DNA of 64,000 nt, from assembly GCF_007746075.1 (NCBI RefSeq), contig NZ_CP036339.1, positions 6,005,829-6,069,828 of the forward strand, read 5' to 3'. The translations under genes were made by a program, and so were the position numbers. Within the stretch, counting starts at the first letter, position 1. Every line of letters begins with the position of its first letter. This DNA comes from Lacipirellula limnantheis. Lineage in GTDB: Bacteria > Planctomycetota > Planctomycetia > Pirellulales > Lacipirellulaceae. Positions 31,123 to 39,359 of this stretch are shown here, in pieces. The notes under the pieces are model-generated. The model was not told the origin of the DNA and ran no database searches. It saw only the letters and a list, made by a program, of their open reading frames with translations.

Positions 31123-32811
31123 CTACGGCGACTGCACATCGGGCTTCGTCGTTTCGGCGAACGCTTCCTGCAGGCGCTGCGTATCGGCTTCACTCCACGA
31201 CTCAGGCTGCGTTACCTCAATCCACGAATTAATGTAGCTCGCCGGGGAGTAGTTGTGACCGTAACCGGCCGGAACGCTGGTGGCCATGGACAGGTCAAAG
31301 GCGATTTGCAGGAACGTAACGAGCGGATACCAGCGCAAGTACGGCGAAACATCGGGCCCACGCTCGCCGACAAGCCAATCAGGTTTGGAGTAGAGCAGGT
31401 CGGGCGAGAAGAAAGTCATCGGATCGCTGGCATGCTGGATGTAGACGAATCGCATGGGGCCCCAGCGCTCGCCGAATTTGCCCAACGAGTTGTCCAGTCC
31501 CGTGAAGCGGAGCATGGAGCCGTCGCGAAATCTGGGCAGCCACATCGGCGAGTCAGGGTTTCGGTAGCGGGTGACCTTGCCCCAGGCGGCGCTCGGAAAT
31601 GGCGGGCCGCTCCAGACGCCGCCCTGAATCGGGTCTTCGAACACGGTGAACAGGTCGGCGCTGGCCGCGGAGCCGAGCGCGCCCAGGCTCAATCCATAGA
31701 CATACAGCTTCGGACGGCTCTCCTTGGCAAGCGTTTTCCAGTAGTCGTACACCTCGTTGAACAGCGCCGTGGCGGAATCCTGCGAGCGCGTGGGATCGAC
31801 GAGAATGGTGATCCAGCTCGGTAGATAGGAGTACTGCGCGCTGACGATAGCCGTATCGCCCGCGTGGAGGTACTCGATCGGGTTGACGGCGGCGGGATCG
31901 AGCCAGCCGGTGCCAGTGGGGGTGGCAATGATGAGGACCTTTCGCTCGAAGGCGCCGATGCGGCGCAGCTCTTGGAGTGCGAGCTTGGCACGTTCTTCGG
32001 AAGTCTCTCGCGAGGCGAGGCCGACGTAAACGCGCAACGGCCGCGTGGCCGGCTTGTTCCAGAACGCGCCGATTTCATCCTGGGTTGGGCCGGCAGCGAT
32101 AAACTGCTTGCCGCGGCGACCGATCGTGTCCCAGGCAATGAGCGACTCGCTGCTGCCGGCGGCAACGGCTTCTTTAGGCTGCTCGATCCCTTCCTCAATG
32201 AGCATGTCCATTTCGAGAAAAACGGCGTCAGCGGCGTCGAGCGCCAGTCGAGCAAACACGTCGTTGACCAGCAGCATCAGCCCCAGCGCCACGAGCAGAG
32301 CACTGACTACGACGGAAATGCGACGCGGAATCACCGCGCTGATCTTGCGGTCGACGAACCTCCAGAGGCCGCGCACAGCGCGCGCGAATGCAATGATTGC
32401 GACGCCCACCAGCAGCGCTATGGCGGCGACGCGCCAAGGATAGCCGGTCTCCACAGGCGGCATCTCCATGAGCTGCCGAATCGAGTTTTGCCAGACGACG
32501 TCGCGCCACAGAAACAGTAGCACGACCGCGGCGACGACCGCGGTCGTGATCCGCTTGCTCCACTGCTGGATGTGATCGGGCGGCTTCGGAATTTCGAGAA
32601 ACAACCAGGCAACGACAAAGAACACGCCGAGGCCGTAGCCGACGGCCAGTGCCAATCCCGACAGCGCCCCTTGCACGACGAAGGGTCGTGGCAACAGCGA
32701 CGGTGTGAGAGACGCGGCGAAAAAAAGCGTCGCCGACGCCAAGCCGACGAAGGAGAATGAGGCCCAGAGGCGTCTCCCTAGCTGCTTCACGTTCTGGGAG
32801 ATTCTGGTCAT
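31123..32811 (-). CDS. Multispanning alpha/beta-hydrolase (Abhydrolase_9 family) membrane protein
   Basis: 562 aa. Four to five membrane helices lie in the first 210 residues (LASATLFFAASLTPSLL; LSGLALAVGYGLGVFFVVAW; TTAVVAAVVLLFLW; VAAIALLVGVAIIAFA; VVVSALLVALGLMLLV). A C-terminal alpha/beta-hydrolase domain holds the nucleophile elbow YGLSLG and a late HNYSP segment that may supply the His. The arrangement matches the Abhydrolase_9 catalytic and N-terminal domain pair. The substrate is unknown for the family; esterase or lipase activity at the membrane is likely. It is monocistronic, with the disrupted GAP gene upstream on the same strand. Confidence 0.88.
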   Translation of the reverse strand: MTRISQNVKQLGRRLWASFSFVGLASATLFFAASLTPSLLPRPFVVQGALSGLALAVGYGLGVFFVVAWLFLEIPKPPDHIQQWSKRITTAVVAAVVLLFLWRDVVWQNSIRQLMEMPPVETGYPWRVAAIALLVGVAIIAFARAVRGLWRFVDRKISAVIPRRISVVVSALLVALGLMLLVNDVFARLALDAADAVFLEMDMLIEEGIEQPKEAVAAGSSESLIAWDTIGRRGKQFIAAGPTQDEIGAFWNKPATRPLRVYVGLASRETSEERAKLALQELRRIGAFERKVLIIATPTGTGWLDPAAVNPIEYLHAGDTAIVSAQYSYLPSWITILVDPTRSQDSATALFNEVYDYWKTLAKESRPKLYVYGLSLGALGSAASADLFTVFEDPIQGGVWSGPPFPSAAWGKVTRYRNPDSPMWLPRFRDGSMLRFTGLDNSLGKFGERWGPMRFVYIQHASDPMTFFSPDLLYSKPDWLVGERGPDVSPYLRWYPLVTFLQIAFDLSMATSVPAGYGHNYSPASYINSWIEVTQPESWSEADTQRLQEAFAETTKPDVQSP

Positions 32812-33352
32812 GCGATTTACCGTGCGTCGAGGCCGGCGCTGCGCCGCGTGCGCACCTCAAGGTGGAGGAACGCACGGGCCGATGCGATATGCGCTGGGAC
32901 AGCGGCCAAGGCGAGTCTTTGCAAGATCATAACGTCGCCGCCCGAGTATCGCAGAATGGCATTCTTGCAGGAAATCCATGGGGCGGGAAGCGCGTCGAAA
33001 AACCACGTAACGAGCCATCAACCGATCAAACCGGTGATGCCTTTGAATAGAAACCACGCACCAAAAATCAGCGACGTGACAATCACGATCCGTCGATTGT
33101 GCCGTTCGAGCCAAGCCTGTGCTGCCTTCAATGGTTTGGCGCTCTGGTGCGGCGCTGCTGCGTAAACGAGGATAGGCGTCATTGCCAGCGTCTGAGTTGC
33201 AAGTACGTAGAATAGATACACACCGACATTGGCCTTTCCACCTGATCCGGCTTCGCCAATGACGCTGATGGCTGACAGCGTAAAGACCCACTGCTTGACG
33301 GCAATCGTAACAAAGAGTGCGCCTGGGATGCCCCCATTTTTAGTACCACAGG

Positions 33353-34231
33353 TTATGAGAGCACGGGTTGGGTAATAGGTAAGCCTTCCGTAGGAGGTCG
33401 GTTGTGTTGCTGGAGCGCAGGCGCAGCCGAAGCGGAAGCAGCACAACCGGCGGCGAATTCGGCGGGGGTGCGATAACCAAGAGCACTATGTGGCCGATGG
33501 TGGTTGTAATCGCTTCGCCAATTCGCCGCGAGCGACTGGGCCGCCGTCACGCTCTCGAACACCTCGGCGTCGAGCAGTTCGCTCCGCAGGCGGCTGTGGA
33601 AGCTCTCGGCATAGCCGTTCTGCCACGGCGAACCTGGCTCGATGTAGAGCGTCTCGACGCCTGCCGCAGCCAGGAACTGGCGAATCGCTCGGGCAATGAA
33701 CTCCGGTCCGTTGTCGCTGCGGAGGCAGGTCGGCACGCCGCGAATCACGAATAAGTCGCGCAGCACGTCCAGCGCGTCGTCAGCGGTCATGCTTCGATTC
33801 ACCTCCAGCGCCAGGCATTCTCGCGTATATTCGTCGACAATCGACAGCCACTTGATCGCGTGGCCGCTCTCCGTGCGATCGAAGACGAAGTCCCAGGCCC
33901 ACACATGGTCCTGGCACTCGGCCCGACGCCGCACGCAGCCGCCGGCGGCCGTGCCCAACCGCCGCTTCTTTCGCTGTTTCTTCGGCACTTGCAAGCCCTC
34001 TTGTCGCCAGAGACGATGCACCCGTTTGCGATTCACGCTCCAGCCCTCCCGCCTCAGCAGCGCCGTGATGAAGCGATAGCCGTAGCGCGGATGCTCACGC
34101 ACCAACTCTAGCACTCGACCCAGTAATCGCTGTTCTTCTTCATCCGCGCGCGGAGCATAGCGCTGCGTACTCCGCGGTTGCTCCAACGTCTGGCAGGCCC
34201 GACGCTCGCTCACCCCCAGGCTCGATTGCAC
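33353..34231 (-). CDS. IS3-family transposase OrfB (DDE integrase)
   Basis: 292 aa if started at the ATG at 34231, but the frame is open further upstream to the slippery site, so the natural product is the OrfAB fusion. The HTH_21 region includes REHPRYGYRFITALLRREGW. The rve catalytic core shows WAWDFVFDR (first Asp), LRSDNGPEF (second Asp), and PWQNGYAESFHSRLR (catalytic Glu), then YNHHRPHSALGYRTPAEF. All three DDE residues are intact. Confidence 0.95.
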   Translation of the reverse strand: MQSSLGVSERRACQTLEQPRSTQRYAPRADEEEQRLLGRVLELVREHPRYGYRFITALLRREGWSVNRKRVHRLWRQEGLQVPKKQRKKRRLGTAAGGCVRRRAECQDHVWAWDFVFDRTESGHAIKWLSIVDEYTRECLALEVNRSMTADDALDVLRDLFVIRGVPTCLRSDNGPEFIARAIRQFLAAAGVETLYIEPGSPWQNGYAESFHSRLRSELLDAEVFESVTAAQSLAANWRSDYNHHRPHSALGYRTPAEFAAGCAASASAAPALQQHNRPPTEGLPITQPVLS

Positions 34232-34263
34232 CTGAGCAACCGCCCTTCGGCGACGCGCCGGGC

Positions 34264-34542
34264 TCAGTAGTTTCCCCGAAGGGCTTCCTTCAGGATCGCC
34301 TTGTCGAGTTCCGCCTCGGCCAGCAGCTTCTTCAGCCGCTTGTTCTCCTCATCAAGTTCCTTCAGACGCTTGGCTTCTTCACTCTTCATCCCGCCGTACT
34401 GATGCCGCCAACGACTGAGCGTCTGCTCGCTGATCTCCAGCGACTGACAGACCTGGCCGACCGTCTTGCCGCCGGCGATCATCGCATCCGCCTCACGCAG
34501 CTTCTTGACGATCTGCTCCGGACTGTGCTTCTTGCCTTTCAT
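34264..34542 (-). CDS. IS3-family transposase OrfA (helix-turn-helix, leucine zipper)
   Basis: 92 aa from the ATG at 34542 (MKGKKHSPEQIVKKLREAD). A helix-turn-helix of the transposase_8/IS407 type (KTVGQVCQSLEISEQTLSRW) binds the terminal repeats. It is followed by a coiled-coil leucine zipper (KRLKELDEENKRLKKLLAEA) and the conserved ending DKAILKEALRGNY. The stop at 34264 lies six bases after the slippery heptamer that feeds ribosomes into orfB. Confidence 0.95.
   Translation of the reverse strand: MKGKKHSPEQIVKKLREADAMIAGGKTVGQVCQSLEISEQTLSRWRHQYGGMKSEEAKRLKELDEENKRLKKLLAEAELDKAILKEALRGNY
34270..34276 (-). promoter_or_regulatory. Programmed -1 ribosomal frameshift heptamer (G GGA AAC)
   Basis: Read on the minus strand in the orfA frame, the codons are CGG GGA AAC TAC TGA. 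GGGAAAC is a canonical X-XXY-YYZ slippery heptamer. A -1 slip moves ribosomes into the frame reading KLLSPARRRRAVAQVQSSLG and on through orfB. This fits the standard IS3-family strategy of making an OrfAB transposase. Confidence 0.8.
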
Positions 34543-35074
34543 CGAGAGTCTCCTTGCCCGCAAGGGCGCTAGGAACTCTCATAACACATGGATCAGCTTT
34601 TGGGGAGCAGGCCACGCCTGCGCCGACGGCCTTGAGCGCCGAGAGCCCTACAATCGTGCTAATCCACTGCGGCGGCGGAGCGTCGGGATCGTCCGGCTCT
34701 TGCCGTTGCATGAAGGCCGTGACCAACAACAGGATACCGGTGATCAGCAGCAGCGTGGAGACGATGATTTTCGGGTCGGCTTCGGAACTCGCTTGGCAAG
34801 CTACGCCGAACACAAGTCCAAACAGAATTCCCTGCAGCAAACGCACCGTGACGCCGCCGGCCACGAAAGCAATGGCATTGAGCAGCCCTCCCTTGCTTTG
34901 CAATAAGAATAGCACCGCGATGGAATACAGCGGGACCACCGCGGCGCCCACGATCAAAGGAAGCAGTTCGACGATCACGTCACGCATTGTGTACTCGTCA
35001 GCCTCTCAGTCACTTATGTTTATTGAGAAGCCGGCGAACCCAGTGGCGGTCTTGAGGTTTTTGCAGCGAGCTCG

Positions 35075-35653
35075 TCAACTCGGCGAGTCCGGGCAACGTG
35101 ACGAAATCGCGAGATTGGCGATTCGGCGTGCAATGTTGACTGTGTTCTTGTTGCCGGAAACATGGCGGGTGACATAGGCGCCCTCCATTATCAGGCACAA
35201 TTCCTGAGCTAGCGAGCGAGGCTCATCAGCACCCGCTTCCACAGCGATCGCATATAGGATGTCCTCAATAGCTTGCTTGCTTTGCGAAGCTGCCACGTGG
35301 GCGGGTTCGTGCGGGAGCGGAAACTCCATGGCCACGTTGACGAAAATGCATCCCTGGAAATCGTCTGATTCGATGATATGTTCCACGACATCGAGCACCG
35401 CGTGCAACTGGCCGACCGCGGTTAGGCCGCCGCGCTCCTGAATCATGTTGCGAAACGTGTCTTGCAGCCAACAGTTCTGCAATTCCAAAGCGGCGAGCAT
35501 CAGGTCTTCTTTGCTTTCAAAATGCTTGTAGAACGCCGTCTTGCTGATTCCTACGTCCGCCAGGACTTGATCGATTCCCACGCTGCGAAATCCGTCGCGG
35601 TAGAAGCGGCGAACTGCCGATTCTACGAGGCGCTGGCGAGTGGAAGTAGTCAT
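35075..35653 (-). CDS. TetR/AcrR-family transcriptional regulator
   Basis: 192 aa. The N-terminal helix-turn-helix is typical: RQRLVESAVRRFYRDGFRSV, GIDQVLADVGISKTAFYKHF and ESKEDLMLAAL. The C-terminal ligand domain (residues about 65-185) contains CIFVNVAMEF, seen in the TetR_C group of short-chain-effector repressors. It lies upstream of the GAP-family gene on the same strand (88-base gap) and is divergent from the MddA-like pseudogene. It likely represses its own operon; a palindrome candidate is at 35684. Confidence 0.92.
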   Translation of the reverse strand: MTTSTRQRLVESAVRRFYRDGFRSVGIDQVLADVGISKTAFYKHFESKEDLMLAALELQNCWLQDTFRNMIQERGGLTAVGQLHAVLDVVEHIIESDDFQGCIFVNVAMEFPLPHEPAHVAASQSKQAIEDILYAIAVEAGADEPRSLAQELCLIMEGAYVTRHVSGNKNTVNIARRIANLAISSRCPDSPS

Positions 35654-35683
35654 GGCGCACGCGGGTAGTTTGAAAGTCGACGC

Positions 35684-35704
35684 TGACTACGAGTCAACCA
35701 GTCA
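35684..35704. promoter_or_regulatory. Candidate TetR operator
   Basis: TGACT and AGTCA, separated by 11 bases, form a 21-bp inverted repeat 31 bases upstream of the TetR start. Size and place fit a TetR operator, but the arms are short and I have no second copy to compare. Confidence 0.35.
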
Positions 35705-35825
35705 GTGTACCACAAGTAAACTTTGCCGGTCTTCCGTGGAGACGAAAATCATGTCGTGCAACGAGACAAATGGCGACTCGTCCATTGCCTTTCGCATCGC
35801 TTTCCTGGTTTGACAAAGACCTGAA

Positions 35826-36299
35826 ATAAAACGGCGGCTTTTCTTTCTCTATGGCGTGGCGTGTCACGCCCTGTTCTTCGGGGCATTTGCCTACATGACT
35901 GGCTTCGTCGGCAATCTTCTGGCGCCAAAGACGATCGACACGACCATGGAAGGAGCAGCGGGACTTGCAATCGCAATTCATCTGCTGCTGCTCGGTTTGT
36001 CTTCCGCGCAGCACTCGATCATCGCCCGGTCGGCGTTCCAACGCATCTGGACCCGCGTCATGCCGGAGCCGATCGAACGCAGTACCTACCTATTGGCTGC
36101 CTGCGTGGCAACGCTCGTATCGATGTGACAATGGCGTGGAATCGAGATGGTTGTCTGGAATGTACAACACGCTGCGTTTCGCGCGATCCTGTGGCGCCTG
36201 TTTGCGATCGGCGTTCTTTTGGCGCCTTTCGTAAGCGTGTTGATCGACCACTTCGACCTGTTCGGCACGCGCCAAGTCTGGCTGCACCCGAGTCGTTAG
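35826..36299 (+). pseudogene. MddA-like (isoprenylcysteine/NnrU-type) methanethiol S-methyltransferase, decayed
   Basis: One frame reads KRRLFFLYGVACHALFFGAF, AYMTGFVGNLLAPKTIDTTM, HLLLLGLSSAQHSIIARSAF, MPEPIERSTYLLAACVATLV, then TGA at 36126, QWRGIEMVVWNVQHAAFRAI and ALIDHFDLFG-like sequence. This is the N-terminal 60 percent of the MddA/NnrU-type membrane methyltransferase. The expected start codon is ATA (35826-35828) where homologues have ATG, the TGA stands where a Trp is usual, and the catalytic C-terminal half is missing. It is non-functional. Confidence 0.8.
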
Positions 36300-36332
36300 C
36301 AACGCGAGGCGCCCGTCGACTGGGGGCCGCCC

Positions 36333-36458
36333 ATGAACGCTGAACTCGCCATCGTCTTGGGAGGACTCGCCGCTGCGATCGCGATGTTCGCGATCAACCA
36401 GCCGCGAATCGGTGCAACTTCTTATTGTGATAGTTGCTTACACTTTGCATCAGGGTGA
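36333..36458 (+). pseudogene. Possible N-terminal fragment of an SLC13-type permease
   Basis: A 41-codon frame beginning MNAELAIVLGGLAAAIAMFA INQPRI resembles the first helix of SLC13/CitT-like permeases; after that the sequence is unrelated and stops. It may be a remnant left by the rearrangement that also cut the MddA-like gene. Confidence 0.35.
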
Positions 36459-36527
36459 TAATACGGTCGCGATGCGTCGTACGCGAACCGCCACGAACGG
36501 TCGCACTTTTATCTAAAAGGGCGCGGA

Positions 36528-38075
36528 ATGAATGAGTTTGAGAACGCCTCCAAGTCGCTCAGTCAGCGGATGCTAGACGTCGTCGAGGTGGTTGGCAACA
36601 AAGTCCCGCACCCGGTGGTCATTTTTCTGATCCTGATTGCGATCGTCCTGTTGCTGTCGCACGTTCTGTTTCTCACCGGCGCGAGCGTCACCTACCAGGT
36701 GATCAATCCCGACACGCACGAAGTCGAAACCGCGACGACCACTGCGCGCAGCCTGCTCACAGCCAGCGGCATTCGCGATATGTACACCGGGCTGGTGCCC
36801 AACTTCATGGGCTTCACGGCGATCGGCCTTTTGATCGTGGCGATGGTCGGCGTCGGAGTGGCCGAGGAAGCCGGGCTGATCAATTCGCTGATTCGCAAGC
36901 TGGTGGCGGTTTCGCCCGGTTGGGCGATGACCTACATCCTGGCTTTTGTGGGCATTCTTTCGAGCATCGCGGCGGATGCGGGCTACGTGGTGTTGATCCC
37001 GCTCGCCGGGGCGGCGTTTATGAGTCTCGGCCGCAATCCGCTCGCTGGACTCGCGCTTGGATTTGCCGCAGTCGGCGGGGCGTTCAACGTGAACTTGCTG
37101 ATCAAGCCGCTCGACGCGGTGCTTACTGAAATCACCAATGACGCGATTCACATGGTCGATCCCTCGATTTCGATCAGCCTGACTGGTGGGCTGTGGTTTT
37201 CGGTCGCGTCGGTGCTTTTGCTTACGGTCGTGATTGCACTGGTTACCGAGCGAGTCATCGAACCGCGACTGGGCAAATATGAACCCGCCTCGCCAGGCGA
37301 TGTTGGCGAGACGACGGACGCGATGCTTTCGGCCAAGGAGCTGCGCGGCCTGCGTTATGCACTGGTGGCTCTCGTGGGCGTGCTGTTGGCGTTTGGATTG
37401 CTGACGATTCCTGCCGCGGCGCCGCTGCGGAATCCGGAAACCGGCGCTCTCATCGGCAACTCGCCCTTCATGAACGCGCTGATCGTGCCGATCATGTTTC
37501 TTTTCCTGGCGACCGGAGTCGCTTATGGACTCGGCGCCGGCACGATGCGTACCGCAGGAGAGGTCATCGGGGCGATGACGAAGGCGGTCTCCAGCCTAGG
37601 CGGCACGATCCTGCTGTTCCTCGTGATCAGTCAGTTCATCGCGTATTTCAACTACAGCAACATTCCCACGCTCGCCGCCGTCAAGATGGCGGACTCGCTG
37701 AAGGCGGCGAACATCGGGCCGCTTTGGCTGCTGCTCGGGTTCATCCTGGTGGTCACGGCGCTGAATTTCATCTTTACTCCAGCGATTGCCAAGTGGGCCA
37801 TTTTCGCTCCGGTGTTTGTGCCGCTGTTCATCACGCTGGGCGTCGACCCGGCGGCGATTCTCTCCGCCTACCGCGTCGGCGATTCTCCCACCAATGCTCT
37901 GACGCCACTCAATGCGTACTTCGCACTGGTGGTTGGGTTCGCACAGGTTTATGACAAGAAGGCGGGCATCGGCACCGTCGTCGCCTTGTTGCTTCCGTAT
38001 TCGATCTGGATGACGGTTACTTGGATGGCGCTGTTTGCCGGCTGGTATCTCCTGGGCTTGCCGTGGGGGATATAG
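36528..38075 (+). CDS. AbgT-family transporter
   Basis: 515 aa with about 11-13 membrane helices. AbgT proteins import p-aminobenzoyl-glutamate or export sulfonamides by proton coupling. Family marks include NKVPHPVVIFLILIAIVLLL at the N terminus, VPNFMGFTAIGLLIVAMVGV, SSIAADAGYVVLIPL, the re-entrant-loop region AFNVNLLIKPLDAVL, and GDSPTNALTPLNAYF near the end. It is followed 24 bases later by an M20 peptidase, the same pairing of importer and hydrolase seen in the abg system. A second AbgT gene lies at 40720 in the opposite orientation. Confidence 0.94.
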   Translation: MNEFENASKSLSQRMLDVVEVVGNKVPHPVVIFLILIAIVLLLSHVLFLTGASVTYQVINPDTHEVETATTTARSLLTASGIRDMYTGLVPNFMGFTAIGLLIVAMVGVGVAEEAGLINSLIRKLVAVSPGWAMTYILAFVGILSSIAADAGYVVLIPLAGAAFMSLGRNPLAGLALGFAAVGGAFNVNLLIKPLDAVLTEITNDAIHMVDPSISISLTGGLWFSVASVLLLTVVIALVTERVIEPRLGKYEPASPGDVGETTDAMLSAKELRGLRYALVALVGVLLAFGLLTIPAAAPLRNPETGALIGNSPFMNALIVPIMFLFLATGVAYGLGAGTMRTAGEVIGAMTKAVSSLGGTILLFLVISQFIAYFNYSNIPTLAAVKMADSLKAANIGPLWLLLGFILVVTALNFIFTPAIAKWAIFAPVFVPLFITLGVDPAAILSAYRVGDSPTNALTPLNAYFALVVGFAQVYDKKAGIGTVVALLLPYSIWMTVTWMALFAGWYLLGLPWGI

Positions 38076-38099
38076 CTGTCGACTCATGAGGATTTGACG

Positions 38100-39299
38100 A
38101 TGACTATGAATATTCCACTCGACGCGGCTGCTGCCGAAAAGCACTTGATGAAGTTTTTGGCGATTGACGGCGTCACCGGTCAAGAAGCGGCGATCGCCAA
38201 GTCGGTCAGCGAAGAGCTGCAGGCGGTTGGCGTGCCGGCGTCAGCGATTCGTTTCGACGATGCGCACACGCGCATCCCCTTGCCGACCGAGACTGGCAAT
38301 CTGATTGTGGAGCTGCCGGGGACCAAACCTGGGCCGCGCATCCTGTTTGCTACGCATCTTGATACGGTGCCGCTCTGCGCCGGTGCTAAGCCAAAGCGCG
38401 AAGGCGATCATATCGTGACCGATGGTTCAACCGCGCTGGGCGGAGACAATCGCACGGGGTGCGCTCTTCTGGTGTCGCTCGTCGAAACGCTGCTCAAACA
38501 CAAGCTGCCCCATCCGCCAATCACGCTTTTGTTCACCGTCCGCGAAGAGAGCGGCCTGCATGGCGCCCGTGAATTGAAGCCCTCCGAGTTGGGCGGGGCG
38601 GTGATGTGTTTCAACGTTGATGGCAAGCTCGCGTCCGAGCTGATCATTGGCGCCGTGGGGCAGGAGAACTGGGACGTTGAAATTAAGGGGAAGGCGTCTC
38701 ATGCGGGCGTGGCTCCCGAAAAGGGCATCTCCGCGACGCTTGTCGGCGCCATTGCACTGACCGAGGCCCAGCGCGCCGGCTGGTTCGGTAAGGTCGTGAA
38801 GCCCGAAGGACGCGGCACGAGCAACGTCGGGATCTTCGGCGGCAAAGAGGGCCAGCCCGCGGGTGACGCGACGAATGTCGTCACCGATTACGTCCACATC
38901 AAAGGCGAAGCCCGCAGCCCGGAATCCGCGTTCGCTACCGCGATCACAGCCGGTTACCGCGCCGCTTTCGAGAAAGCGCAAAACGAGGTCAAGGACGCCG
39001 CTGGCGCGGCCGCCGAAGTAAAGTTCAGCAATACGCCTGCGTATCCGCCGTTCACGCTCGCTGAAGACTCGCCGGTCGTTGAGCGAGCCAAACGAGGGAT
39101 CGAGGCCATCGGCCTGAAGCCGACGACGCTCTTCTCCAACGGCGGTCTGGACGCCAATTGGCTCGACAAACACGGCGTCCCCACGGTTACCATCGGCGCG
39201 GGGCAGTACGAAATTCACACCGTGAAAGAGTACGTCGACGTCCCCGAGTTTCTGAGAGGCTGCCGGCTTTCCGTCGCCCTGGCGACGCTTGACCCGTAG
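38100..39299 (+). CDS. M20-family metallopeptidase (peptidase T-like)
   Basis: 399 aa from the ATG at 38100, with GAGG eight bases upstream. Two-zinc aminopeptidase with the full ligand set: ATHLDTVP (His and the following catalytic Asp), GGDNRTGC (bridging Asp), REESGLHGA (catalytic and ligand Glu), CFNVDG (Asp) and HTVKEYVDVPE (last His). A dimerisation lid lies between (residues about 190-295). The PepT/M20B-like arrangement suggests di- or tripeptides, or aminobenzoyl-glutamate as delivered by the AbgT protein upstream. No signal peptide, so cytosolic. Confidence 0.93.
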   Translation: MTMNIPLDAAAAEKHLMKFLAIDGVTGQEAAIAKSVSEELQAVGVPASAIRFDDAHTRIPLPTETGNLIVELPGTKPGPRILFATHLDTVPLCAGAKPKREGDHIVTDGSTALGGDNRTGCALLVSLVETLLKHKLPHPPITLLFTVREESGLHGARELKPSELGGAVMCFNVDGKLASELIIGAVGQENWDVEIKGKASHAGVAPEKGISATLVGAIALTEAQRAGWFGKVVKPEGRGTSNVGIFGGKEGQPAGDATNVVTDYVHIKGEARSPESAFATAITAGYRAAFEKAQNEVKDAAGAAAEVKFSNTPAYPPFTLAEDSPVVERAKRGIEAIGLKPTTLFSNGGLDANWLDKHGVPTVTIGAGQYEIHTVKEYVDVPEFLRGCRLSVALATLDP

Positions 39300-39359
39300 A
39301 AGAGCCAGGCCGCGTCGTTCCCGTTCTCGTCAGACCCAGTAGGAGAAATCGACTGGTGA

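Larger units (their letters stand above)
33324..34614 (-). mobile_element. Complete IS3-family (IS407-group) insertion sequence, 1291 bp
   Basis: The ends were deduced from the interrupted host frame. The left end on the plus strand begins TGGGATGCCCCCA at 33324; the right end, read on the minus strand from 34614, begins TGGCCTGCTCCCCA. Both run, with gaps, into the shared GTTATGAGAG about 27-37 bases inside, forming imperfect terminal inverted repeats of about 37 bp. The flanks 33320-33323 and 34615-34618 are identical (CGCC), a 4-bp target duplication as expected for the IS407 group. It contains orfA and orfB joined by a -1 slippery site. Everything looks intact and probably mobile. Confidence 0.93.
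33018..34987 (-). pseudogene. GAP-family (LysE-like superfamily) membrane protein gene interrupted by an IS element
   Basis: The N-terminal half runs from the ATG at 34987 (MRDVIVELLPLIVGAAVVPL) to ALKAVGAG at the insertion point. The C-terminal half resumes with ALFVTIAVKQWVFTLSAISV and continues to the stop at 33018. Removing the insertion and one copy of its 4-bp duplication restores an uninterrupted 224-aa frame with about six membrane helices, the usual size of GAP-family proteins. Such proteins are poorly characterised; some act in lipid or small-molecule export. The TetR gene 88 bases upstream probably controlled it. Both halves remain undamaged apart from the insertion, so the event looks recent. 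Confidence 0.93.
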
